A DNA stretch of 64,000 bases, taken from assembly GCA_035275065.1 (NCBI GenBank), contig DATENM010000001.1, forward strand, positions 62,001 to 126,000. Reading direction: 5' to 3'. The notes beneath the pieces are model-generated. The model made no database searches, was not told the origin of the DNA, and was given only the letters and a program-made list of their open reading frames with translations. Numbering within the stretch: the stretch's first letter is position 1; each line of letters begins with the position of its first letter. The position numbers were made by a program, and so were the translations under genes. The stretch is from Blastocatellia bacterium (GTDB lineage Bacteria > Acidobacteriota > Blastocatellia > UBA7656). This document shows, one piece after another, positions 23,883 through 30,244 of this stretch.

Positions 23883-24650
23883 ATGAAGATTCACCCGACA
23901 GCGATCATCCACGACGGCGCGCAACTCGGCGCTGATGTCACAGTCGGTCCCTACGCCATTATCGAAAGCGACACGACGATTGGCGCCGGCACAGAGATTC
24001 GCGCTCACGCCTGCGTAAAGCGCTTCACGACGCTTGGCCGCGACAATGTGATTTATGAGGGCGCCATCATCGGCGGCGAGCCGCAAGACCTCTCCTTCAC
24101 GGGCTGCGAAAGCCATGTGCGCGTCGGCGACCGCTGTGCGATACGCGAAGGCGTGACGATTCATCGCGGCACGCAGCCGGGGTCGGCGACGGTGATCGGC
24201 TCGGATTGCTACCTGATGGCTTACGCGCACGTTGCGCACAATTGCCGCCTGGGCGAGCGCGTCATCCTCGCCAACAATGTCGCGCTCGCCGGTCACCTGG
24301 AGATCAGCGACCGGGTCTTCATTTCAGGCGGTGTCGTCGTGCATCAATTCTGCCGGCTGGGGCGGCTGGCGATGATTGGCGGCAACGCGAAGATCGTTCA
24401 GGACTGCCTGCCGTTTGTGACCACGGATGGCGTGCCGGGGCGGGCCTGCGGGTTGAACGTCGTTGGATTGCGCCGCGCCGGCTTCACGGCAAGCGAGCTG
24501 CGGGCGCTCAAGGAAGCGTATCGCTTGCTGCTGCGCGCCGGCTTGCCGCTCGACGCAGCCTTGCAGCAGTTGGGTCAGATGAACGACGCCAACGTCAATG
24601 AGCTGATTCAGTTCGTGCGCGGCTCAAAGCGCGGGTTTTGTCATGAATGA
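23883..24650 (+). CDS. lpxA: UDP-N-acetylglucosamine O-acyltransferase
   Basis: 255 residues of hexapeptide repeats forming a left-handed beta helix: IHPTAIIHDGAQLGADVTVG, then GGEPQDLSF (substrate loop), AHVAHNCRLGERVILANN and GGVVVHQFCRLGRLAMIGG. H119 corresponds to the catalytic base (His125 of E. coli). The C-terminal helical domain starts near FTASELRALKEAYRLLLRAG. It adds the first acyl chain in lipid A synthesis, so the organism makes LPS. It is not beside lpxD, fabZ or lpxB here, which is unusual. The FabZ/LpxA operon may have been broken up, or a second copy may exist elsewhere. Confidence 0.94.
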   Translation: MKIHPTAIIHDGAQLGADVTVGPYAIIESDTTIGAGTEIRAHACVKRFTTLGRDNVIYEGAIIGGEPQDLSFTGCESHVRVGDRCAIREGVTIHRGTQPGSATVIGSDCYLMAYAHVAHNCRLGERVILANNVALAGHLEISDRVFISGGVVVHQFCRLGRLAMIGGNAKIVQDCLPFVTTDGVPGRACGLNVVGLRRAGFTASELRALKEAYRLLLRAGLPLDAALQQLGQMNDANVNELIQFVRGSKRGFCHE

Positions 24651-24664
24651 TACAGACGCTGGCC

Positions 24665-24763
24665 TATAGCGGATTGCCTTGCCTTGTGGCGCAATCTGTT
24701 AGATTGCGCGAGTCCGTGCGTAATCTAACAGATTGCGCCACACCTGATTGAATACCGCTCTAA
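24665..24763. repeat. Dispersed palindromic repeat, copy 1
   Basis: TATAGCGG at 24665 and TACCGCTCTAA near 24753-24763 are rough terminal inverted repeats. Inside, GTGGCGCAATCTGTTAGATT at 24686 and its near complement ending at 24741 (ACAGATTGCGCCAC) form long arms, and each arm is itself self-complementary. A shorter copy lies at 63652-63702. The CTA at 24760-24762 is the stop codon (TAG) of the HD-GYP gene on the minus strand. It resembles REP or MITE-like sequences. Confidence 0.75.
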
Positions 24764-26778
24764 TGCTTAAGCTCGGACTCGACCACGGCGACCTGTAGCG
24801 GCGCGATGGCCATCTCGCGCGGCGCTTGCTGCATCTCCGGCAGCGCCGCCTCGCCGCTCGACGACAGGGCGGCGCCGAGCAGCGCCGCCGCTTCTTCGAG
24901 CAAACGTTGCTGATCCGTCGTGTAGACCGTCAGCCGAGACGAATAGAGCGTCACCACGCCGAAGCGCTGCTTGTCGCGCAGCACAGGGAAGGCCGCCAGC
25001 GTGCGATACTCGCTGAACCTCTCCGCCAGCGATGACGGCAAATCGAGTTTCGGGTCGGTGTTGGCAAAGGCTTTGCGATTCGCCAGCACCCAGCCGGTAA
25101 CGCCTTCGCCCATGCCGATGCGCCGCCCCTCAAGCAAGGCCCCGTGCGCGCCCGCCGCGTAGACGACGCGAGGCTCGCCGGTTTCCGGCGCAATCAGGGT
25201 GAGGGCGCAGGTGTCATAAGGCACCACCGTCCGCAGTTTTTCGGTGAACGCCGCCAGCATCGCTTCATAGCCGCGCGCCTGGATAACGACTTGCGCCAGA
25301 TCACAGAGCGCCTTCACCTCGTCGTGGCCGACGCCCGCCGCCTCTTCTTTCTTCTCTTCGGCAAACCCGGCGGCGGGCGGCACCTGAAGGGCGGCTTCAG
25401 ATAATTTTTCCGTCGCCTCGATGCCAAACGTCGGCAGCGGCTTGTCGCGCGCCGCCTGGATTTCGGCCTCGAACTCCGGCAGGTGCGCAATAAAAGTGCC
25501 GACGATGCGCGGGTCGTACTGCGTGCCGCTGCCTTCCATAATCAACTGGATGGCCTCGTCGCGCGTCAGCCCCTTGCGATACTGGCGGTCTTCGCGCACC
25601 GCGTCGAAGCAATCAACCACCGAGAGAATGCGCGCCGTCAGCGGAATCTCTTCTTCTTTCAAGCCGTCGGGGTAACCCTTGCCGTCCCAACGCTCGTGGT
25701 GGTGGCGGACGACCGGCACGATGGGATAAGGAAACTCGACGCGGCTGAGAATCTGTGCCCCCGCCGTCGTGTGCAGTTTCATCTTTTCGAACTCGGCGGC
25801 GGTCAGCTTACCCGGCTTGTTGAGGATGTAATCGGGCACGGCGATCTTGCCGATGTCGTGCAGCAACGCCCCCGCGCGCAAGGCTTCGACTTCCATCTCG
25901 CTACAGCCGAGCAGGCGGGCGACGCCCGCGGCGTAGACCTGCACGCGCATGACATGCTCGTGAGTGACGGCGTCCTTGGCGTTGATGGCGACGGCCAGCG
26001 CTTCAATCGTCTGGCGGTGCGCATTTTCCATCACCGCCACGCGCTTGCGCACGCCGTCCTGGTATTGATGGTGGCTGAAATAGATCGATAGCAGCACCGG
26101 CGCGCCGATGACTGCGGTGACCAGCGGGTTGTGCTGAAAAGCGATGTACATCACACTGCTGGCGGCGCTGATCGGCAGAAACAGCGGCGCCGCGCGGAGA
26201 AAGCCTTTCAGGTGGTCGAAGACCGGCAGGCCGTGGCGCAAGGCGATGAGCGTTGATAGCAGGATGATGTTGGTGACGACCTGTACGAAGCTGCCGACGA
26301 GAATGGCGACGGTGACGGCTGGGAGCGGATACTTCCCATCGCCACTCGGTTCCTGAAAGCCGTAGTGCAAGACGGCGTTGAGCGCGGCGGCGCTAATGCC
26401 TGCGCCCGCCGACATAATGGCCGACGAGAAGAGATAGCTCGACCACCGCCGCCGCGTCCGCACCACCGACGTGAAGCCTTCGATCCCCGACACCAGCACC
26501 GCCGGGAAGACGCCGCCCCAGCAAGCGATCAGCAGCACGACGGCGTCCGACAACGTTACCGTAACCTTCTCACGCGTGAAGCGCTTGCCAATGGGCAAAT
26601 GGACGTGATGCGAGAAGAAGCCGACGACGACCGTGACCGGCGTCAGCGCCAGGATGGTGATCTGCTCGCGCAGCGAATAAGCCCAGGCCACCCGCGCCAG
26701 CGCCATCACCCATAACGTCAGCCCGACGACCGTCACGGCGTTTTGATAAATATAAAGCTTTCTCTCTTTTGTCATCAC
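24760..26778 (-). CDS. Membrane HD-GYP/GAF c-di-GMP phosphodiesterase
   Basis: 672 residues. About seven hydrophobic segments occupy residues 10-235. An HD-GYP domain (about 250-435) has GALLHDIGKIAVPDYIL, TTAGAQILSRVEFPYPIVPV and HHHERWDGKGYPDGL, the complete HD and GYP signatures. A linker leads to a C-terminal GAF domain (about 495-640) with YDTCALTLIAPETGEPRVVY and GMGEGVTGWVLANRKAF. Known: intact HD-GYP proteins hydrolyse c-di-GMP. The GAF domain may sense a ligand and tune the activity. It sits at the inner membrane. The N-terminal membrane part resembles a sensor but matches no module I can name. PilT about 2.5 kb away would fit c-di-GMP control of pili. Confidence 0.92.
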   Translation of the reverse strand: MMTKERKLYIYQNAVTVVGLTLWVMALARVAWAYSLREQITILALTPVTVVVGFFSHHVHLPIGKRFTREKVTVTLSDAVVLLIACWGGVFPAVLVSGIEGFTSVVRTRRRWSSYLFSSAIMSAGAGISAAALNAVLHYGFQEPSGDGKYPLPAVTVAILVGSFVQVVTNIILLSTLIALRHGLPVFDHLKGFLRAAPLFLPISAASSVMYIAFQHNPLVTAVIGAPVLLSIYFSHHQYQDGVRKRVAVMENAHRQTIEALAVAINAKDAVTHEHVMRVQVYAAGVARLLGCSEMEVEALRAGALLHDIGKIAVPDYILNKPGKLTAAEFEKMKLHTTAGAQILSRVEFPYPIVPVVRHHHERWDGKGYPDGLKEEEIPLTARILSVVDCFDAVREDRQYRKGLTRDEAIQLIMEGSGTQYDPRIVGTFIAHLPEFEAEIQAARDKPLPTFGIEATEKLSEAALQVPPAAGFAEEKKEEAAGVGHDEVKALCDLAQVVIQARGYEAMLAAFTEKLRTVVPYDTCALTLIAPETGEPRVVYAAGAHGALLEGRRIGMGEGVTGWVLANRKAFANTDPKLDLPSSLAERFSEYRTLAAFPVLRDKQRFGVVTLYSSRLTVYTTDQQRLLEEAAALLGAALSSSGEAALPEMQQAPREMAIAPLQVAVVESELKH

Positions 26779-26880
26779 TCACCCTCTGGGGCCCACACAT
26801 AGAATTTCGGCACCGAACAGGTCGCTGCGAGAGCGTTATTACAGCCTCTATTCTCTGTGAGGCAGGGGCGCTCGAACCGG

Positions 26881-26940
26881 TCAGCACTTTATTCGTCGGC
26901 GGGCCGCTTTCAGCGGCCGCCTGTGCTGATTTTTTTTCTT
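26881..26940 (+). terminator. Strong plus-strand terminator without an upstream gene
   Basis: TCAGCAC (26881-26887) pairs with GTGCTGA (26923-26929) outside an inner GGCG-GCCGC/GCGGC-CGCC stem with a 5-nt loop, and eight T follow. On the plus strand the nearest upstream sequence is only the antisense of the HD-GYP gene. It may end a small RNA of roughly 100-150 nt made from the 26779-26930 region. No convincing promoter was found. The rest of the 366-bp gap (26779-27144) shows nothing else. Confidence 0.6.
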
Positions 26941-27144
26941 AAATCTTTGGGGAGCGGCAATGTTAAAGCGCGTGTCTCCGATTGTCGCAAGGTATTTTAC
27001 TGCAAGCCGCGCGCCGCGCATAGACAAAAAACGATCTGTAAGTTTTACAACATTAATTCGCCTCGGCGGATGCGGAAAGGCGCTGCCTTCGGTCAGCTTG
27101 CCCGACGCGCTTTCGTCAATTTGACAAAAAAGAGAATCGGCAAG

Positions 27145-27909
27145 CTACTTCTGTCTGTTGCTTTCACCACAGCGCCAGGCTTCGCCTTGAAGGCGTAAGC
27201 GTTCGAGGGTCGCTTGCAAGGCGGCTTGCTGGACTTCGGTCTCGGCTTTGCGGGCGTGACGCGCCACATAGATCGGCGCGGCGACAAAGACGGCGGCGCG
27301 TGTGAATGGTCTGGGAATTTGCAGGCGATCCCAACTGGGCAGCTCCCAGTAGCGCCTTAGCGCGACATGAAAAGGCAGGATGGCCTGGCCCGTGTGACGC
27401 GCCAGGGTCACGGCTCCGGGCTTGGCAAGGTAGGCCGGGCCGCGCGGGCCGTCAATCGTGAAGCCGGCGTCCATGCCGTTGAGCAGGCATGCGGCCATCT
27501 CCGAGAGCGCCCGCTGGCCGCCGCGCGTCGCCGAGCCGCGCGCCGTGCCGTAGCCGAAGCGCTTGATGAAGCGCCCTGTATATTCGGCATCGCGGCTGCG
27601 GCTCGACATCACGACGATGCCGCGCCCGCGCCAGAACCATGTCGCGCCAAAGATGCACGCATGCCACGAAGTGAAGATCGCCCGGTGGCCGCTCGCGTGA
27701 ATGGCCGTGAGATGCTCGGCGCCATGCGCCTCCCAGCGCACCGTCGAACAAATCACTCGAATCAGGATGAAGAAGAAGAGGTCGGCGGCGCGGATGACGA
27801 TCCGCTCGCGCCAGTTGAAGTGGTTAAGCGACGATTGCCCGTAGACGTGGCGGCGCAACGCTTCCACGGAAGCGTCTTCGATACCCGCGCGCTGGTCGGT
27901 CTGCATCAT
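27145..27909 (-). CDS. DUF374/LpxL-like lysophospholipid acyltransferase
   Basis: 254 residues. Family landmarks include IFTSWHACIFGATWFWRGRG (acyltransferase His region), SSRSRDAEYTGRFIKRFGYG and RGSATRGGQRALSEMAACL, with FTIDGPRGPAYLAKPGA near residue 155. Known: DUF374 proteins resemble the LpxL/PlsC superfamily and are thought to acylate lipid A or Kdo-linked sugars. It has one N-terminal membrane segment (ADLFFFILIRVICSTV), so it is anchored at the inner membrane facing the cytoplasm. A link with lipid A synthesis (lpxA at 23.9 kb) is plausible. The start is a double ATG at 27909. Confidence 0.85.
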   Translation of the reverse strand: MMQTDQRAGIEDASVEALRRHVYGQSSLNHFNWRERIVIRAADLFFFILIRVICSTVRWEAHGAEHLTAIHASGHRAIFTSWHACIFGATWFWRGRGIVVMSSRSRDAEYTGRFIKRFGYGTARGSATRGGQRALSEMAACLLNGMDAGFTIDGPRGPAYLAKPGAVTLARHTGQAILPFHVALRRYWELPSWDRLQIPRPFTRAAVFVAAPIYVARHARKAETEVQQAALQATLERLRLQGEAWRCGESNRQK

Positions 27910-28128
27910 CGGTTCAGACTCTATGCGGCGGCATCTATGGCTGTCAATTCAACGGTTGGTCGAAGTTCGTTTACGGCGTCGTTGAAACGACCGGTCAGCG
28001 GGAGGTTCAGGTTAATGCGCGCATCGAAGTCTGGCGGGAGACATGGCCGGCACCGCAGTGGCGCAGAAGTTGACGACTGCGCGGCGGTGCCGGCGCTCGG
28101 ATGGTGGCGTGCCGGCGCTTCAGTGGCG

Positions 28129-28434
28129 CTACTCTTTCTCGGTCTTGAAGATGTTTCCGTCAAGGGCGTTGACCCAGTAATGCGTCACCGTCGGGCTCGC
28201 CTGGTCGCCGGATAACACGACGACGTGATAAAAAATCACGCCGTCTTTCCCCAGCTTGTCGGGCGCCTCCCAGTGTTCGCCGACGAGCGTGCATTCCAGA
28301 ACTTTTCCGCCCTGTTGATTGGTTGCGGTCTGGATGGCTTGATCCATCGTGACCCTTGCCAGGCGAGCAAGCTCGGCTTGTCGTTTCGAGCGGGCTTCGC
28401 GCTCTAGCCGCTCGTACTTTTCGTGCGCCTCCAT
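28129..28434 (-). CDS. PepSY-like small protein
   Basis: 101 residues from the ATG at 28434. An N-terminal charged helix (MEAHEKYERLEREARSKRQA) leads to a PepSY-type fold: RVTMDQAIQTATNQQGGKVL, TLVGEHWEAPDKL, FYHVVVLSG, THYWVNALDGNIFKTEKE. PepSY domains are often inhibitors or regulators of peptidases. There is no clear signal peptide from this start. The frame is open upstream to 28734, but that part overlaps the XRE gene in a different phase and has no protein-like character, so it is left out. The true start is uncertain. Confidence 0.65.
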   Translation of the reverse strand: MEAHEKYERLEREARSKRQAELARLARVTMDQAIQTATNQQGGKVLECTLVGEHWEAPDKLGKDGVIFYHVVVLSGDQASPTVTHYWVNALDGNIFKTEKE

Positions 28435-28486
28435 CTCGGGTAGCGTCTGAAATGCGTGTTGTTGAGCGTGTAGAATTACAAAAGCC

Positions 28487-28726
28487 CTAGCTGTCCACGT
28501 TGTACCCGGCAAACAGGGCTGAAATACTAATCTCCAAAGCGCACGCCAACTTCTCGACATTCTCAATCGAGACATTCCTAATGCCGCGCTCAATGTCGGC
28601 AACGTAGGTGCGATGCAGCCCCGAACGCTCCGCGAGCTTTTCCTGTGAGATGCCAAGCTCGTGCCGTCGTTTCCTGACTGCCGCGCCGAACCGCTCTTTA
28701 ATGGTTGGCTTCCCCTTGCGTTTGAT
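28487..28726 (-). CDS. XRE-family helix-turn-helix regulator with unusual start
   Basis: On the minus strand, IKERFGAAVRKRRHELGISQ followed by EKLAERSGLHRTYVADIERG and IRNVSIENVEKLACALEIS is a textbook XRE helix-turn-helix ending at a TAG (28489-28487). The frame has no ATG, GTG or TTG before the preceding in-frame TGA. The only candidates are ATC at 28726 or ATT at 28702 (71 aa), or a +1 shift from an out-of-frame ATG at 28730. It may use a rare ATT/ATC start, or be damaged. It is divergent from the 59-aa reading frame, with an inverted repeat between them, the usual layout of an autoregulated repressor. Confidence 0.75.
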   Translation of the reverse strand: MKRKGKPTIKERFGAAVRKRRHELGISQEKLAERSGLHRTYVADIERGIRNVSIENVEKLACALEISISALFAGYNVDS

Positions 28727-28758
28727 TCATTCATTTCAGCCGAATGCAGGAAATGCGT

Positions 28759-28794
28759 CTACAGGAAATAAGTGACAATTAGCCCTTCCTGTAG
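28759..28794. promoter_or_regulatory. Inverted-repeat operator candidate for the XRE regulator
   Basis: CTACAGGAA (28759-28767) and its exact complement TTCCTGTAG (28786-28794) flank an 18-bp spacer that holds the -35 box of the plus-strand promoter. A third half-site, GCAGGAAAT, lies just upstream at 28747. Repeated CAGGAA half-sites around a divergent promoter suit a small dimeric repressor. Confidence 0.65.
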
Positions 28795-28800
28795 TATGCT
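28772..28800 (+). promoter_or_regulatory. Candidate promoter of the 59-aa reading frame
   Basis: GTGACA (28772-28777) and TATGCT (28795-28800) are 17 bp apart. Transcription would begin about 28807, four bases before the ATG at 28811, so the message would be leaderless. Both boxes are covered or touched by the inverted repeat. Confidence 0.5.
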
Positions 28801-28810
28801 GTGGATCAAT

Positions 28811-28990
28811 ATGGGGCCGACGGATAAGCCATTTGAAAGCAACGGGCAAAGGCCAATAGAGGTCACACCAGAGCAATTGCTTATCATCATCCTTAAAGTG
28901 GTCTTCAAAGACAGAACCACTGATGAGGAAATCGAGCGTATCTGCTCAGTCTATTTTAAAGCCCTTGAGGACTTGTGGGGAAAGCCGTAA
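28811..28990 (+). CDS. Hypothetical 59-aa protein
   Basis: MGPTDKPFESNGQRPIEVTP continues with EQLLIIILKVVFKDRTTDEE and ends FKALEDLWGKP. I do not recognise it. It is acidic with one amphipathic or hydrophobic helix (residues 21-32) and a second helix near the end. A GTG at 28772 would extend it to 72 residues but lies within the promoter. It is divergent from the XRE gene and immediately upstream of the 32-aa peptide unit. The codon use is more AT-rich than the neighbours, consistent with an acquired patch. Confidence 0.5.
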   Translation: MGPTDKPFESNGQRPIEVTPEQLLIIILKVVFKDRTTDEEIERICSVYFKALEDLWGKP

Positions 28991-29008
28991 AGCCCGTCCC
29001 CTGTGTGA

Positions 29009-29037
29009 TTGACATTCCTTTGGCGCGGGCGTAGGGT
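29009..29037 (+). promoter_or_regulatory. Strong promoter of the 32-aa peptide
   Basis: A perfect TTGACA (29009-29014) and TAGGGT (29032-29037) are separated by exactly 17 bp. A start near 29044 gives a leader of about 40 nt before the ATG at 29083. Confidence 0.7.
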
Positions 29038-29062
29038 AAGCACGCCACTACTTATGGCAATA

Positions 29063-29078
29063 CCTCCAAGAAAGGAGG
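29063..29078 (+). promoter_or_regulatory. Ribosome site sequestered in a hairpin
   Basis: CCTCC (29063-29067) and GGAGG (29074-29078) are perfect complements around a 6-nt loop (AAGAAA), so the ideal AAAGGAGG Shine-Dalgarno sequence is folded away in its own message. The start codon follows 4 nt later. CTATGC at 29081 and GCATAG at 29108 could pair over the start as well. Confidence 0.7.
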
Positions 29079-29082
29079 CGCT

Positions 29083-29181
29083 ATGCTAGAGCTAGAACTA
29101 GCCCTTCGCATAGTTGAGCTTCTTCTTCTTGGGGTGAGCATCACGCTCCATCTCAGAGGCAGAAGCCGAAAAGATAGGTAG
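29083..29181 (+). CDS. 32-aa single-span membrane peptide
   Basis: The frame encodes MLELELALRIVELLLLGVSI followed by TLHLRGRSRKDR, then TAG. It has one hydrophobic helix (about residues 6-22) and a strongly basic end (RGRSRKDR), the shape of small membrane toxins and of small regulatory membrane peptides. It is too short for routine gene calling. Its reality is supported by its own consensus promoter, a near-perfect ribosome site at 29071-29078 that can be masked, and an immediate terminator. I cannot assign it to a known family. A type I toxin-like role, or a small membrane-protein modulator, is an inference only. No antisense antitoxin promoter was identified with confidence. Confidence 0.7.
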   Translation: MLELELALRIVELLLLGVSITLHLRGRSRKDR

Positions 29182-29188
29182 CGAGTTT

Positions 29189-29218
29189 AGCGGCGGGTGT
29201 AATAACTCGCCGCTTTTT
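29189..29218 (+). terminator. Terminator of the 32-aa peptide unit
   Basis: AGCGGCGGGT (29189-29198) pairs with ACTCGCCGCT (29205-29214) with one G-U pair and a 6-nt loop, and five T close it (29214-29218). It begins 7 bp after the peptide stop codon. Confidence 0.85.
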
Positions 29219-29234
29219 CTTTCGCTGACATGTG

Positions 29235-29262
29235 TTGACGGGCGGAAGCTGGCATGTATATC
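29235..29262 (+). promoter_or_regulatory. Candidate lepB promoter
   Basis: TTGACG (29235-29240) and TATATC (29257-29262) with a 16-bp spacer, directly after the preceding terminator. Transcription from about 29269 would leave a leader of about 98 nt before lepB. Confidence 0.55.
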
Positions 29263-29366
29263 AGCAGAGGATTACCCCACTACCGGCCCATTGACAAAGC
29301 CGGAAGCCTGAACGTAACCTTTATTTTGAATCTTTTTGAAGCTCAGCAACGTTTCTCTCTACGCCT

Positions 29367-30023
29367 ATGAAGCCAAGCATCTATCCCGGCATTGCTCCCG
29401 AAGACGATACCGACATCGAAGTCATTCTGCCCGAAGAGCCCGTGACCTCGGCGGGCCTGTGGTCAGAGATTAAATCGATCACCCGCGACATCATCTTCGC
29501 GGCGGTGATGGCGGTGCTGATCGTCGTCTTCGTCGTCCAGCCCGTCAAAGTCGAAGGCACCTCGATGCAGCCGCGCCTTGAAAACGAAGAGCGCATCTTC
29601 GTCAACAAGTTCAAGTACAACTTCGAGGCCATCCAGCGCGGCGACATCATCGTCTTCTGGTTCCCGGACGACCCGAGCAAATCGTTCATCAAGCGCATCA
29701 TCGGATTGCCGGGCGAACGCATCGATATGGACGCGCTCGGTCGCGTGACGATCAACGGCGTGCCGCTCGATGAATCCTATCTCGCCCCGGAGCGCAACCA
29801 GATGGCGCGCAATCGCTGGGCCAGCGTGCGCGAGGATTGGAAGAACATCAAGCAGCATTATTACTTCGTCATGGGCGATAACCGCGACATGTCGAATGAC
29901 AGCCGCTCGTGGGGTCTGGTGCCGGAAAAATATATTTACGGCAAAGCCATGTTCCGCTACTGGCCTTTGCAGCGCATGGGATCGCTCGATTCGACCGCCG
30001 ACTACGACCCGGAACAGCAGTGA
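29367..30023 (+). CDS. lepB: Signal peptidase I
   Basis: 218 residues. After an acidic N-terminal tail of about 38 residues comes one membrane helix (IIFAAVMAVLIVVFVVQ), then the catalytic serine S66 in VEGTSMQPRL and lysine K109 in SFIKRIIGLPGE, and the box GDNRDMSNDSRSWGLV. The serine-lysine dyad cleaves signal peptides on the outer face of the inner membrane. Length is between the short Gram-positive and the long E. coli forms. It is the first gene after the small accessory patch. The following gene starts 222 bp on, after a composite repeat. Confidence 0.94.
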   Translation: MKPSIYPGIAPEDDTDIEVILPEEPVTSAGLWSEIKSITRDIIFAAVMAVLIVVFVVQPVKVEGTSMQPRLENEERIFVNKFKYNFEAIQRGDIIVFWFPDDPSKSFIKRIIGLPGERIDMDALGRVTINGVPLDESYLAPERNQMARNRWASVREDWKNIKQHYYFVMGDNRDMSNDSRSWGLVPEKYIYGKAMFRYWPLQRMGSLDSTADYDPEQQ

Positions 30024-30243
30024 AGGAGGAGGCAGGAAGCAGGAAGCAGTTTTCAGTCCCGTAGGGACGCCATGTTTATAGTCACCGGGGATAAACAAGA
30101 ACCAAGCCCCGTAGGGGCGCAATGTCTAGATGCCGCTCCTACCGAGCTTGAAGCACAAGCCGACTCGATGACTATAAACATCGCGCTCCTAACGGAGCTT
30201 GGCAAACTGCCTCCTGCCTCCGGCCTCCTGCCTCCTGATTACT
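30024..30243. repeat. Composite palindromic element A inside heptad arms
   Basis: Outer arms: GGAGGCAGGAAGCAGGAAGC-type words at 30024-30049 and GCCTCCTGCCTCCGGCCTCC-type words at 30206-30238. Between them, 30054-30200 is a unit beginning CAGTCCCGTAGGGACGC and ending GCTCCTAACGGAGCTT, with ATGTTTATAGT near the left and ACTATAAACAT near the right. A second copy is at 44397-44541. The whole gap between lepB and the next gene is repeat, and it ends 1 bp before the following ATG. Confidence 0.85.
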
Positions 30244-30244
30244 G

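Noticed and set aside
26779..26900. c-di-GMP (GEMM-type) riboswitch upstream of the HD-GYP gene
   Set aside because: On the minus strand the leader lacks the conserved GEMM core and tetraloop receptor pattern.
27921..28163. 80-aa minus-strand frame between the DUF374 and PepSY genes
   Set aside because: Part of it looks protein-like (DFDARINLNLPLTGRFND), but it overlaps the end of the PepSY gene, lacks a ribosome site, and codon bias is unclear. It may be a fragment; not enough to call.
28435..28734. N-terminal extension of the PepSY protein
   Set aside because: The extra 100 residues overlap the XRE gene in another phase, and the XRE reading is clearly the protein-like one.
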